A DNA stretch of 64,000 nucleotides from Branchinecta lynchi. Lineage: Eukaryota > Arthropoda > Branchiopoda > Anostraca > Branchinectidae. The notes under the pieces are model-generated. The model saw only the letters and a program-made list of their open reading frames with translations, had not been told where the DNA came from and did no database searches. A program made the translations under genes and the position numbers. The number at the start of each line of letters is the position of its first letter. Position 1 is the first letter of the stretch. Where the stretch lies: NCBI GenBank assembly GCA_023053575.1, contig JAKZAP010000001.1, positions 20,602,533-20,666,532 of the forward strand, in the 5' to 3' direction. Shown here piece by piece: positions 21,001 to 32,491 of the stretch.

Positions 21001-22679
21001 GGTAGCCGCAGCAATATGGTACATTTTTGTTCATAAAAGGTAGCTTTACACGGTTATCTGTGTTGCTTCTGGGACTCTTCCGAATGGTTCCACGACTCTT
21101 AAATTCCAATTATGTTGGGAAGACCCTAGCTGGTACGCCGATCTCTCCAGTCCAGCCTTAAATACGTAGAGTGTAACGACTATGTACAGATGTACGAGCC
21201 AGTAATAAGTGTAGGCTATGCATTTTTATGAATTTGCAATACTTCATATATCGTTATGAGTGAAGCAAGGGCTGATCTTGGACTAAAAAGTCCCAGTTTG
21301 GACACGGAGTTACTTACTTTAGGTAATGAGCAACGCGCGCCTCGCAGACAGCTTCTTCTCCCGTGAGATGAGCCTGTCTGTATCGAATCTGAATGTTGTT
21401 TTCCTTTTTTCCGCTTGTCAGGCGATATTTTATTGCCGAGTTCAATGATATGAGCGGAAGTGCCTTGGTTGTACCGGCTACAAAACAGCTCGGTTGCTCC
21501 GGCCAAACGGAACACACCTCACCGCCCAGTCCCACCCCTAGGAGCGGCGTCTGAATGGTTTTCGCGTCCTTGGTCCCTTAGGGGACTTGATTCACAACGC
21601 CAAGCGTGCTGCCTAGCTATGTTGGATTCGGGTCGAAAATGCTTCGGGTTTGATGCCTGATAAGTGACTTAAAGAGATGAGTACTGGATGGTACTGTTAC
21701 ATCGGTTAGCTTGACTATCTTGGGTAGGGGAAGAAACAGGTAGCCAGATTGAAATTATGCACGCTGTCCGCAAACCACCGCAGTTTCGTACAGTGGCAGT
21801 GAGTAGCAGTGACGGAAATGCAGAAAGATAATGCTGACTACTACTGTCGGAAAAACAGCTTCTTTTGAACAGTTTTGAAAATTGCCGATTCTTTCATTAG
21901 ATGTTCAGGTCTTTGGCTTGTGGGAAAGTAGATATTTCCCGTTGAATTGCCTGCACGAACTGAATAATCGAGAGGTGGAAATTATCTGTTAAATGTCATA
22001 ACAAATTATGGCATGCTGATTTGCCAAATGTTCACGCCGAAAGTTGTCTGACTCGTAAGTAGACGAGCTGTCCAGTACTCCAGAATACTGATACTTAATG
22101 CCCGTATCGGAACCTGGGCGTATTCGGGCATATTAGTCTTACTGCAATCTCTTGTCGGTACCAGCTAAAATTTCAGGCATAACAAGGCATTCCGAGCAAG
22201 AACAGAAATGCAAATGAGAGACGACTAAGAAGGTAAAGCAAGGATGAAGTTATTACATGTTGATATTTAAAACTCTCGACATTGGATTGCTAATAATTAT
22301 TCAGTGATAAGTCACTATGCTCATAGGAGGGGATTGAGAATAGGGCGTCGCCGAATTGCATCCAGGCGGTGAGCGAAGGGGTTAGCTACTTGAGAGTCGC
22401 AACCCCAAGCAAGTAAACGTAGCCTATGTGAGTTTTTTCCGTGTGTGTGGCGCTTTCATGGAAGCGATAAGGTTGCAGTTACTTGATACAGAGAGGATTT
22501 GGTGAGAGTTGGTTATAGTAGTACTAGCAGTAGTACCCTATAGTTATTGAAAATGAAACTTTTTTAATCGATAGCTCAACAAAAGCGGAGGTTGCAATTT
22601 TGAGTCCCTGTTGACAAAGTGGTTTGATCTGTGGTTCTGCAGACATTTTAATTCTAAGGGGACCACCCCTTTTTCTCAC
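21001..22679. other. No recognisable gene
   Basis: About 1.7 kb of sequence that looks non-repetitive within this window. Overlapping frames at 21216-21660 on both strands show no domain. It could be intronic or intergenic single-copy DNA. Confidence 0.5.
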
Positions 22680-23000
22680 TGGAAAAGGGGTTTAAAGCCC
22701 AAATCCAAACGGCAAACGTAGACTTTTAATCCTAATCCAATCTTCAGCCTTCGTTTTATTCAAGCCCAGACTCTGGCGTGGCCCATGGTTAATTTCAGGT
22801 ATCATGAATTCCCGTTTAACAACTAGTTAGAGTGAATTTATAATCAAACTTCAGTTTAGTAAAGTTTCATTGTTGTTGTTTTTCAGTTAGACTTGCTACA
22901 GACCCATCAATATTTGACTTAGTTTATCTTCCGTGAACGATTTTCTCGCCCAAAGGGTTACGCAATGTCAATCTTTCCGTATACCCGGTGACTGGGAGAG
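22680..23000 (+). repeat. Dispersed segment with pieces repeated at 24.4, 25.8 and 27.0 kb
   Basis: The phrase 'aaacgtagacttttaatcct' (about 22718) recurs at about 24444. 'aatcaaacttcagtttag' (about 22841) recurs near 25817. 'tcgcccaaagggttac' (about 22945) recurs as 'cccggtcaaagggttac' near 27045. The order is kept, so a segment was probably duplicated and then split by later insertions. Confidence 0.6.
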
Positions 23001-23041
23001 ACCGGGGGTCTACAAGATCGATTGCCCGTATCAGGAAATAC

Positions 23042-23077
23042 AACGAATGGGGATCCCATCAAAACCTTTGATCTTGT
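23042..23077 (-). repeat. Family B 5'-end fragment
   Basis: 'gggatcccatcaaaacctttgatcttgt', the terminal 5' piece of family B only, with no core units next to it. Confidence 0.7.
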
Positions 23078-23214
23078 TTTTGATGCATGCCAAACCGCCT
23101 ATAAAGATACCTTGCCTCGTTGGTTGAAACAAGTTCTTGTTTTGGCCGGTTTTGACAACTCCACTGCTCTTAGCACAAGGTGAGCAGCTTTGACCACCTT
23201 CTTGAACAAGACCA

Positions 23215-24271
23215 AAGGTTTCGATGGGATCCCAGAAATTCCATATCTGATCCAGATAACTGGGTCTTGTCTTAACCAGATCCAGTCATCGCCAGACTCC
23301 TGAACATTTTTACAATTAAAATTCAGAAACAGAATAAGGCCAAATAGCTAGTCATCTGAGAAAACCAAGTTCAGATATGGAATCAGCATGGGTGTTTACC
23401 CCTATAAGTCATATCTGTTTTGACGAAAACTTCCTGCAACTTCTGCCAATTTCCTGGTTTTGGCCGAACCCCAGAACTACTTGTCCGGCGAAAAAAGAAA
23501 GCTCAAAAACGAACTCAGGGTATCTTCTTTCCCCAATAATGAACATCTAATCAACTTCAAATAAAAATTTAAGTTATAACAAATTTTCCGTCTCCAGCCG
23601 GATTCCGGTCGAACTATATTTCCGGGTAAAATATGATTGTCAAACACGGATTCAGCATCTCTTCTTACCCTTAAATCCGTTATCTAATCAACTAGAAATA
23701 AAACTTAAGCTTCTAACAATTTTCCAGTTTTGACCGGATTCGGGGAAACTACATGTCCAGGTAGAAATTTTTTTCACATAAGTGTTCAGCATGTCTTCTT
23801 GCCCTAAATTGAACATCTAATCAACTCCAAATAAAACTTTTAATTTTAACAAACTTTCCGGTTTGGACCGGATTCCGGGCGAACTAATTGTCCGTCGAGA
23901 AAATGGTTTTCACCATCTTCCTCAGCATGTCTTCCTACCTCTAAATCTAACATTTAATCAACTTCAAATAAAACTTTTACTTTTAACAAACTTTCCGGTT
24001 TTGGCCGAATTCCGGGCGAACTACTTGTCCGATGACTATCAAATTAGCTGTCTCACAATATTCTGTTTGCCCCTTAATTTGAACCCCTCCCCCACCCCTA
24101 AATGTAGGGCTACAAAGCTATCTACGAACTTGACTGGTCCGACGACCCAACGAATCCTCACACCACGTTTCATCAAAATATCTCATTCCCTTCGAGAGTT
24201 ATCGTGCTTACAGACGGACAACTTTTGCGATGTCATAGGTATCCCTCCACTTATGTTTTGGGATCCCAAAA
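23215..24271 (+). repeat. Family B element, complete
   Basis: AACAAGACCAAAGGTTTCG and an intact GGGATCCC arm at the left, then about six core units ('attccgggcgaactacttgt' and variants). Next come the C-rich block near 24081, 'cgagagttatcgtgcttacagacgg' and the palindrome TTTTGGGATCCCAAAA at 24256-24271. Here the microsatellite is short, a single GACGGACA. Confidence 0.92.
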
Positions 24272-24429
24272 GCCAGAAAACCCGAGAACTTTCTAGGAAA
24301 TTATCTTTTTAGGTCATGGGCATGTTTCGTGGGGGGGGGGGAGAAGGAGAAGAATGCTGCCCGTGGCCGTGTCGGTAAGTGCATTCTCCATGGTGTGTTC
24401 AACTATACTTTGATTGTTCAGGTGTCCTT

Positions 24430-24484
24430 TAAAGCCGATATCCAAACGTAGACTTTTAATCCTAATATCTTCAGCCTTCGTTTT
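24430..24484 (+). repeat. Second copy of the 22.7-kb phrase
   Basis: 'atccaaacgtagacttttaa' followed by 'tcctaat' and 'cttcagccttcgttttc', as at about 22709-22755. Confidence 0.75.
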
Positions 24485-24584
24485 CACCCTTTGGGGGGTC
24501 GCCGATAACCCGCTAGAACACTCCAGAACCGAGTCGAGAACTTTCTAGGAAGACGGTAATTTTCCATTCTCTAACCGGCTTACC

Positions 24585-25540
24585 GACGAAACGTCCACAT
24601 GACATAACGTCCCCTGGCGAAACGTCCCGGTGACAAAATGTTCCCGTGACAAAACGTCCCCATGACAAAACATCCCCATGACAAAACGTCCCCGTGTCAA
24701 AAGTGGGAACATTTCTTATAAGCAGGAAAGATCGGACATAGGACCGGTCGCTTCATAAATGTATTGTTTTCAGTTTGTAATATGCCTTACAACGGACTCG
24801 TGACAGGTGATTAGTCAGTTCTAGGTCGTTTGAAGCAACATGCACAATCTGAGGAGCACCAATGCCCTCGGGCTTTTTTCAATACAATTATTATATTATA
24901 TGCTCCTCAGAGAAAGGGGAAGCCCGCTGTGGCTCAAAGAGAGTCAAACAACGAAAAGGCAATAATAAGCGTAGTGCGTTATGCTGGATAAAAATGACAT
25001 GGGAAGCGAGGAAACAAAAGCGGATGGAATGATTAGTTATCTATTAGCTAGGTAGAGAGACAAGTAAATCTAGGTTAGACGGATTTGATCCTTTAGTAAA
25101 ATCTTTTAATAAATAATATCACCTAATTAAAGATCGAACAACAGCGAGATCAATGACTTATATTGCAGCGTAAACTAACACACAAACAAACCAATTAAAT
25201 AAAAGATAAAGCAAAAACTGACAAACTACTAAATCCGCTTTCTTTAAGAAATGGCTACAGCCGGGAGCGACACTTTGGTTTGTTACTCGAGTATCGGTTA
25301 AATGCTGAAGTAGTCAACCCGTCGTGGTTTTCAAAAGCTTATATTCCAAAAACAATTTTTGCCGGAACTGATGACGCAATCAGTGTTCTCATAGGCTTAG
25401 CTATCCCTTAGCGACGAAAAAAGCATTTAGTAGCCTGGGACGTTTTGCCATGGGGACGTTTTGATCGGGGACGTTTAGCCACGGGGACGTTTTCAAGGGG
25501 ACATTTCGTCATGGGGACGTTTCGCCAGGGGACGATTTTC
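24585..25540. mobile_element. Second foldback element with short-repeat arms
   Basis: The left arm (about 24585-24712) is an array of 16-18 base units of the type ACGTCCCCATGACAAA. The right arm (about 25436-25540) is the same kind of array in inverted orientation (GGGGACGTTTTG...). The phrase 'cgtcccctggcgaaacgtcc' is shared exactly between the arms. The 720-bp middle has only short frames; one reads LKQHAQSEEHQCPRAF and stays open for about 40 codons, but I cannot assign it. The architecture parallels the 20.27-21.0 kb element, although the arm sequence is different. Confidence 0.7.
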
Positions 25541-26336
25541 AATGTTGGGAAAATTCAGCTTTAATCGGGCGACAGTACGATTTTATCGCGTTAAATTCTG
25601 TTGCCTACGAAAATTCAGTGTGAACATCCAGGCGATATAAATGTTCTGTCGCTGCGATTGTTCATCGCCGCGGTTTGCTCTGTGTGAACCTAGGGTCACT
25701 CGTCGTCTTCTCTAACGTACCCGATATGTCTGTATCGTCAGCGTCGTAGCTCTAACGTCAATCGCAGATAAACTCTCACTCGCAATTCTCGTCGACAATT
25801 CCTTGTAGAGTGAATTACAATCAAACTTCAGCTTAGGAAATTTTCGTTTAATTTCTTTGTTATACCAGGGACCCATAAATTTCCTGAATTGTTTCCTGAC
25901 AGGGGGCCAGTCATTAAGAGATCTTTGATGCGCTCTTGACCGAGTGTCAGATAGTTCGAGAAATACCCACGGGGATAAAATACCCTACTATCCAGATAGA
26001 CAAAAATTTGTCGCAGCTTTTGTGCTGAACTAGGGAATATTATTTCTCTGTAATGGAAGAGTGTCCTGGAGCTTTTGTCCTAGCTTAGGTACCTGGTGCG
26101 TGCTGAATAGTCCTGAGTGAAGATGGCTCGTACAGAAAGGGTATATACTTATTTTTGTGCATGAATGAAGAGTTGTGTTGTGTCAAAGCTGCAGCCATTG
26201 ACAATGTGTGATAAGTTGTCTTGTGGTCTTTCGGCATGCATCCGATAAAAATTTACAAAATTTGATTTTTTATGTGGAAAAAGAACCTGATGTGCCGACG
26301 AGAATACCGACGCCTGACAAAACAATCGAGCATTTG
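25541..26336. other. No recognisable gene
   Basis: Includes a piece related to 22.84 kb (near 25817). Otherwise nothing is recognised. Confidence 0.45.
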
Positions 26337-26337
26337 A

Positions 26338-26968
26338 TTTTTGGGATCCCAGTGGAGGGATACCTATGACATCGCAAAAGTTGTCCGCATGTCTGTCCGT
26401 CTGTCCGCACGATAACTCTCGAAGGGATTGAGATATTTTGATGAAACTTGGTGGGAGGATCCTTTGGGTCAAGTTCGAAGATGGGCTCTTTAGCCGTATA
26501 TTTAAGGGTGGGGAAGGGGTTTCAAATTAAGTGATTTTTTGAATTGTTTGAAAGCTATTGAGATAGTCGATTATGAAGTAAGAAGACATGCTGAGCACGA
26601 TGGTGAAAACCATTTTCTTGTCGGACAAGTGGTTCGTCCGGAATCCGGCAAAAACCGGAAAGTTTGTTAAAAGTAAAAGTTTCATTTAAAGTTGATTAAA
26701 TGTTTGATTTAAGGGTAAGTGAATACGATGGTGAAAACCATTTTCTCGCTGGACATGTAGTTCGTCCGGAATCCGGGAAAAGCCGGAAAGTTGGTTAAAA
26801 GAAAAAGTTTCATTTGAACTTGATTAAATATTTATTTTTCAGGGGTAAGAAAGCATGCTGAGCATGAGGGTGAAAATCATTTTCTCGCCGGACAAGTAGT
26901 TCGTCCGGAATCCGGCAAAAACCGGAAAGTTTGTTAATAGTAAAAGTATTATTTGAAGTCGATTAAAT
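26338..26968 (-). repeat. Family B element, 5' truncated
   Basis: The left end (GGGATCCC and 'tacctatgacatcgcaaaag') and the microsatellite region are followed by three core units of about 135 bp. The copy stops at about 26968 without the 5' terminus. Confidence 0.88.
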
Positions 26969-26994
26969 GTTTGTTTGTTGATGCAATTGATGCA

Positions 26995-27095
26995 AACGCA
27001 TCAATATTCAATACTAACTTCCTATATTCTTCGATGAACGCTTTTCCCGGTCAAAGGGTTACACAATCGACATTTCGCGTATACCCGAGGACTGG
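26995..27095 (+). repeat. Copy of the 22.9-kb segment
   Basis: 'gcatcaatattcaatact' through 'aaagggttacacaatcgac' to 'cgcgtatacccgagg' parallels about 22905-22995. Confidence 0.6.
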
Positions 27096-27099
27096 CTGT

Positions 27100-28840
27100 T
27101 TGCCCACTGTCCAGTCCAGTCTCGCGTCAAGTCTAAATGACAAATGGGCCGACCGATGTCTCCTCTAACATCAGCTGAGACAATGGGTGAACCGAATTTG
27201 TTTTTTTCCTTTTCTTTGAAAGGTCGCACTGAGAAACCGCTGTGCGGAAGAGCACGTCTTGATCTGATGATCATTTCCTCGAATGTCAGTCAGCCTACTT
27301 TAAGAATGTTATCATTTGATGTATTTTAATTCGCACAGCTCCCTCTTAAGTTTGGTCGGGAGCATGCATCCTATAGTATGATTATTTTAGATTATATATG
27401 GGGTTTATTGGAAAAAAATACTAAGAACTACAAAACCCTCCAGAAGTTTACACTTGTTAAGAGGTTTAACAAACCCCCTTTGACACATTAACCTACAGAG
27501 CACTATAGCAGAGAGAGAAATAAGAAAAAAGAGAGGAAGAGAAAAGAAAAAAAAATGAACTAACTTATACACTTACTCCGTTCCTGGTCAAACACCCAAC
27601 AAAAAAAACTATACGCTCCAAAATCCCGTCTCCAAAAACATACAAGACCAAACATAAAGAAAATATAGATGATTAAATAAACATAACGGAATCTGGGCCA
27701 TCTTGTCCTATTCGAATCCTATAAATTAACTCCTGGAAATTGTAGATTTAAAGTTTCGTTTGTTTTATCGAAAGCTGGGATTTCTGGCTAGGGCATGAAG
27801 ATGACTCTTGCAGAAAAGGGCCGAAATGTCGCCCGAACTAAATTTCAGCTGAATAATTAGCTTTGTACCACGAAAGTTGTTTCGCGGTGAGCTTCGGTCG
27901 AAGAAACAGCTATGCCCCCCCACCCTCTCCCTCCTAGTGGGGCGTGTTGGCAGAATTACCTGATACCTGACAAGAGGACAAATAACCAAACGTTTTTTAC
28001 TAACAAAGATTGATTGAGAATAGTGAATTCTGTCGGTGTTCGATTTTTTATGTTACTGCAGTAGCCCATTCAGCAAAAATGAGCGGAAAAGTTTCCCCTG
28101 TCATAAGCTCGCTACCGGAAGGGTATAAACCCAGGAAACGACGGCTGGCTACCCGAGGTAATCAAAGCCCCGGCGCGCACTTCCGTGGGAAATCAAAGAG
28201 GAGGACCGATATCCGAAAATAAGCCGGATACAGCTGAGATGAGTGGTTCTAAACAGTTTCCTACTTGTCGAGAATTAGGATGTTCCGCTGATGGGCCACT
28301 TCCTCCCGGCGCGTCGATGAGCGGAGGTCTCGCTTTGTTCCAGCGACTGATTCTCGATGAGTTCTTGAGTTTTCGCCGGAAGTGAGTTGGCCGGAGAATT
28401 TATTTTGGCAAAAAGTTCGAAACCGCTGCCAACGACTTTCGACCATATGATATCGCTGTGAAATCTTGGATTTCAGTGATGTGTAAAATCTAGGGAATGG
28501 CTCGTAAACACCAAAGTGACTCTGACTATCTTTGGAAGGGACCAGGTTTTTTAAAGTCTGGACGTACCGGTCCATCCTGTGTTGTGAAAATCAGTACTGT
28601 GCGAAGTTGTTCAGAGGTTGTGGAGGAAGTTGATTGATTATTGTCGGGGTATGGTGACGAGATCACAACCAGTAAGCAGGAATGATTACTACAAACACGG
28701 CTTTACCATTTCTTTCTTCGAAACAACTAACAAAATTATTTGACAAACATAGATCCTGACAATTGTACATTTTTTTTTCACTTTACATTCGTTTACGAGC
28801 TAAATGCTTTTCTTTTGTCTGATTTCCTTGTTCAGACCTA
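27100..28840. other. No confident gene; possible first exon near 28079
   Basis: The stretch contains a decayed trace of the palindrome family (near 27810) and purine-rich runs (27500-27560). An ATG at 28079 opens about 47 codons rich in basic residues (MSGKVSPVISSLPEGYKPRK at the start), with a possible donor (GAG/GTAATC) near 28157. It is not similar to anything I can name, so it stays a suggestion. Confidence 0.3.
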
Positions 28841-28850
28841 TTCCTCGAAG

Positions 28851-29025
28851 CCGGCCCCGTATCCAGGAATTTGTCTCGGGGGTGGGGGCTGCTGGTCGGA
28901 CAAAAAAGTACAAAAATACACCTTGATAAGAGGGAAAAGCCTATAAAATGATTATTTTTGTATGTTTCGGGGGGGGGGGGGGGGTCAACCCCCTAACCCC
29001 CCCCCCCCCCCTGGATACGGCCTTG
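28851..29025. mobile_element. hAT-like miniature element (GGCCGTATCCAGG family)
   Basis: A 175-bp element with CC(G)GGCCCCGTATCCAGG at the left and the complement CCTGGATACGGCCTTG at the right. It is flanked by a perfect 8-bp target duplication CCTCGAAG (28843-28850 and 29026-29033). Inside is 'gggaaaagcctataaaatga', next to long G and C runs that almost pair with each other. There is no coding capacity. Other copies: 31357-31550, 38627-39076 and 54255-54400. Confidence 0.9.
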
Positions 29026-29246
29026 CCTCGAAGGTTTAAAATATTGTTCCGAGCAAGCCTCAAGAAGGTTTAGATTCTTAGATTCCAAAATGTTAGATTC
29101 TCTGACACTCTTTTTGCTGAAAAGTAGCTCATTACCTGATCGGATCTCTTTAATGAGGGATGACGTTAGATATTTACGGGCCTCCGCAGAAAAGTGAACA
29201 TCTGCAAGACAAGTCGAGTTTCTGTATTACAAAGATCAACAAATAT

Positions 29247-29283
29247 TACCCATTGAGATCCCATCGAAGCCTTTGATCTTGTC
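29247..29283 (-). repeat. Family B 5'-end fragment
   Basis: 'gagatcccatcgaagcct' and 'ttgatcttgt' only. Confidence 0.65.
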
Positions 29284-29514
29284 GGACATGATTGTAGTTC
29301 CTCCTTTTTTGGTTTAATTACAGACGAGAGGCGTTTTGCATACGAGGTAAGAATGAAGCAATGAATACTTTTACTTTGGCAAATTGCCATATAGGCAAGA
29401 ACAAAAACCACAAGGAAAAGAAAACAACAACAACAAGAACAAAACCATGCCGACTACTCCTGCTGCGTTGCGGCCAAAAGTGACTGCCATACAGGCAGGC
29501 ACTGAACAAGACCA

Positions 29515-29733
29515 AAGGTTTCGACGGGATCCCAAAAGTTCAGTATTTGATCCAGACAAATGGGTCATCTCTTCACCAGATCCAGTCTCATCTTCGCCGA
29601 ACTCCTTAAACATTCATACTATTAAAATTTTGAGACAGATTAAGGCCAAATAGCTAATCGCCTGAGAAAACCAAGTTCAGATATGGATCCAGCATGTGTG
29701 TTTACCCCTCTAAGTCATATATATTTTGACAAA
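29515..29733 (+). repeat. Family B, 5' fragment
   Basis: AACAAGACCAAAGG through 'gggatcccaaaagttc' and the subterminal 'tccagacaaatgggtc' to 'tcatatatattttgac'. The core and the 3' end are missing. Confidence 0.85.
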
Positions 29734-30049
29734 TCACGGTAGCAAAAGCTATGCGACAGTAAATATCAGAACTGGTTACAAGGCCAGCACGATTTTTCAA
29801 GATTGGAACCAAATTTTATTTGCTGACATTAGCGAATCCGGAACAAACGCATGCACAATAAACGCATTGAACAGGGCACATAGTATTGCAAATCTAAGGT
29901 GCTTAGCAAATTTGGGGTGCTTAGCAGACACACCGTCTGCTCCCCCTGATTTAGGAGTATCTAACTTTCGTATAAGCTTTGTATAAGAATACTGACTTCC
30001 GTCTCAGTTATGGGTCTGATCATGCGAGACAAAGGTAGTACATGATACC

Positions 30050-30310
30050 CAGAGTAATCACTAAGAACTGAAGAAAATAGAACCTCAAATTTGCTTCTCC
30101 ACAACTCATAGATGGCCTCATACCCAGAATACCCATCCATGGTCTGAGGGAGGACACATTAAATCCTGACCGAACACGAGACCAAAAATCTTTTACTTTA
30201 ACCTCTAATAACGATTTTGCCATCACATTTAATCGCTTAAGCCTTGACTTAAAACAATACCGTGCGAACTTCATAGCTTCCAGTATATGCCAAAAAACAG
30301 GCCTACCCAG
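30050..30310 (-). pseudogene. LINE ORF2 fragment (linker before reverse transcriptase)
   Basis: The minus-strand frame reads ILEAMKFARYCFKSRLKRLN, then a segment with DFWSRVRSGFN and PWMGILG. This pattern (a basic MK-x-AR helix, then a KDFW motif and a short loop) is the region between endonuclease and reverse transcriptase in APE-type LINEs. No catalytic motif is included. Just upstream in the coding sense lies a family B fragment (30324-30383). The element differs from the LINE at 2.9-7.5 kb. Confidence 0.5.
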
Positions 30311-30323
30311 GTGAGCACATTGT

Positions 30324-30383
30324 AAACAAAACCAAAGGTTTCCATGGGATCCCAAAATTTCAATATTTGATCCAGATAATGGG
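30324..30383 (+). repeat. Family B 5'-end fragment
   Basis: AACAAAACCAAAGGTTTCCA, then 'gggatcccaaaatttcaata' and 'tgatccagata'. Confidence 0.8.
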
Positions 30384-31186
30384 CGAGGGGTTCGGTGCCG
30401 GGGGGTGCCGGAAGGTACCGTCCTATTGGATAGTCGGTGTTCCATTGACATCCACGACGCACCAGCGCTTGCTGTTGATCGCACCAGATGGAGGAGGCTG
30501 ACATCACTCTCTACGCTGAGGACGCCCGGCAGGACACATAAGTCAAAGTTCCAAACTCACAAACAAGTTCCAAACTCACCGGTATTATTCAAATCGGTCG
30601 ATGATACATTATCTACGTTTCCAGGTGAGCTCTAAAAAGCAAGACAAAATAAATGCTAGTTACAGTCATCTTCGCCACCATTTGAGCCGGGCCTAGAACT
30701 TTATAAGCTGTTGCCCTGTTTGATACAAAACAAAATAAAAAAAAATACTTCATTGGTATTTCGTACTTATTAATGTTTATTTGTAAATTTGTAAATCTAT
30801 TGTTTTAGTTTGAGTGTACGATGATGTGCACTAGGATTAGAAAGCTTAAATGTACGTATTGTAAATGCTTTAACCTTTAACCTTTTTCTTGTCTCGTCAT
30901 TTTGGCGGAATAAAAGCATTTCATTCATTCAAAGTTTAATAAACATGCATTAAATAAAAGTTTGTAATATAGGGGGAGGGGGGCAGGTCCCGACATCGGC
31001 TCTGCAAACCTCACTGTTGATTTTAAAATTGCGCAAAATTGTTTTTTTTAGAGCTGTCACGGTTATAAACTTCTTCTGTCAAAAATTTCCGCAGTTTGTG
31101 TCACCTTTTTTGCACGGAAGTAAGTTCTGCGTCATGGGGTTGGCGCCTCATTTTGGTAGTTCCGAACCCACTTACATCGTAGGTGG
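30384..31186. other. No confident gene
   Basis: A plus-strand frame at 30405-30635 contains DRTRWRRLTS, reminiscent of the C-terminal tail of some LINE ORF2 proteins. An A-rich stretch with AATAAA follows at about 30729-30748. It may be the 3' end of a LINE, but this is too weak to call. Confidence 0.3.
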
Positions 31187-32328
31187 TTTTTGGGATCCCA
31201 AAACGTAAGTGGAGGGATACCTATAACATCGCAAAAGTTGTCCGTCCGTCCTTCTGTCCGTCTGTCCCTCCGTCTGTGAGAACGATAACTCTCGAAGGGA
31301 ATGAGATATTTTGATGAAACTTGGTGTGAGGATTCTTTGGGTCAAGGATAAGGTCAAAGGCTGTATCCAGAGGGGAAGGGGTTAGGGGGTTGACCCCCCC
31401 CCCCCCCGAAACATGCAAAAATCATCCATTTTATAGGCTTTTCCCTCTGATTTATGTCTTTTTTGTACTTTTTTGTCCGACTGAAGGCAACCCCCCCCCT
31501 CCGAAAGGCAACCCCCCCCCCCCGAAATAAATTCCTGGATACGGGCCTGGTAAGGTCAGGTTCGTGGATGGGCTCTGTAGCCCTACATTTAGGGGTTGGG
31601 GAGGGGGTTCAAATTAAGGGGTAAGCCAAATTTTTTAAACAGCTAATCTGATAGTCGATTATGGGGTAAGAAGATATGCTGAACAACACGATGAAAACCA
31701 TTTTCTCGCCGGACAAGTAGTTCGTCCGGTATTCGGCAAAAACAGGAAAGTTTGTCAAGAGTAAAAGTTTTAGTTGAAGTTGATTAGATGTTCGATTTAG
31801 GGGTAAGAAGACATACTGAATACTCATTTGAAAAGCATTTTCTACCCGGACAACTAGTTACCCCGGAATCCGGCCAAAACCGGAAAATTTGTTAAAAGCA
31901 AAGGTTTGATTTGAAGTTGATTAGATGACAGATTTAGGAGTAAGAAGAGAGGCTGAGTCTGTATGTGACAATGATTTTTACCCGAACAGATAATTAGTCC
32001 GGAATCCCGTTGAAACCGGAATTAAGCTGAAGTTTTATCTGAAGCTGATTAGATCTTCTTTATAGGGATAAGGAGATACGCTCAAATCGTTTCTGAATTT
32101 TGCTGGACAAGTAGTTCGCTCGGAACTCGGCCGAAACCAGAATTTTGGCAGTAGTAAAGCAGGAAGTTTTGGTCAGTATCCTCAAAATAGATATGGCTTT
32201 TAGAGGTATATCTAAACTTGTTTTTTTCAGAAGGTTGGCCTGGCGAAGAGTGGATCTAGTGAAGACAAGACCCAATTGGCTAGATCAAATATTAGATTTT
32301 TGGGATCCCATCGACACCTTTTGTCTTG
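31187..32328 (-). repeat. Family B element with a nested hAT-like element
   Basis: Starts with the palindrome TTTTTGGGATCCCAAAA (31187 on), then the microsatellite (GTCCGTCCTTCTGTCCGTCT region). It is interrupted at 31357-31550 by a miniature element and resumes at 'taaggtcaggttcgtggatg'. Five or six core units follow, ending with 'catcgacaccttttgtctt'. Removing the insert and one TAAGGTCA restores a continuous family B sequence. Confidence 0.93.
31357..31550. mobile_element. hAT-like miniature element (GGCCGTATCCAGG family)
   Basis: A 194-bp copy with AAGGCTGTATCCAG and CTGGATACGGGCCTGG ends and an 8-bp target duplication TAAGGTCA (31349-31356 and 31551-31558). It lies inside a family B element, so it is younger than that insertion. 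Confidence 0.9.
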
Positions 32329-32491
32329 CTATTTAGATAGTTTAATATTGGCTCTTCCGTAACTGATACAACAGTTTGAGAGTTGCACATTTATTTCTGT
32401 CCAAACAGCACCGGGGGCAGGTCCAAAACACTTGGAGCACGTTCAGACAGCAAAGAAAGAGAAGCTGAAGGGAAAATAAAACAAAAAAATG

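Noticed and set aside
30405..30635. Frame with DRTRWRRLTS, possibly a LINE ORF2 C-terminus
   Set aside because: One short motif only, with no neighbouring reverse transcriptase in the same orientation.
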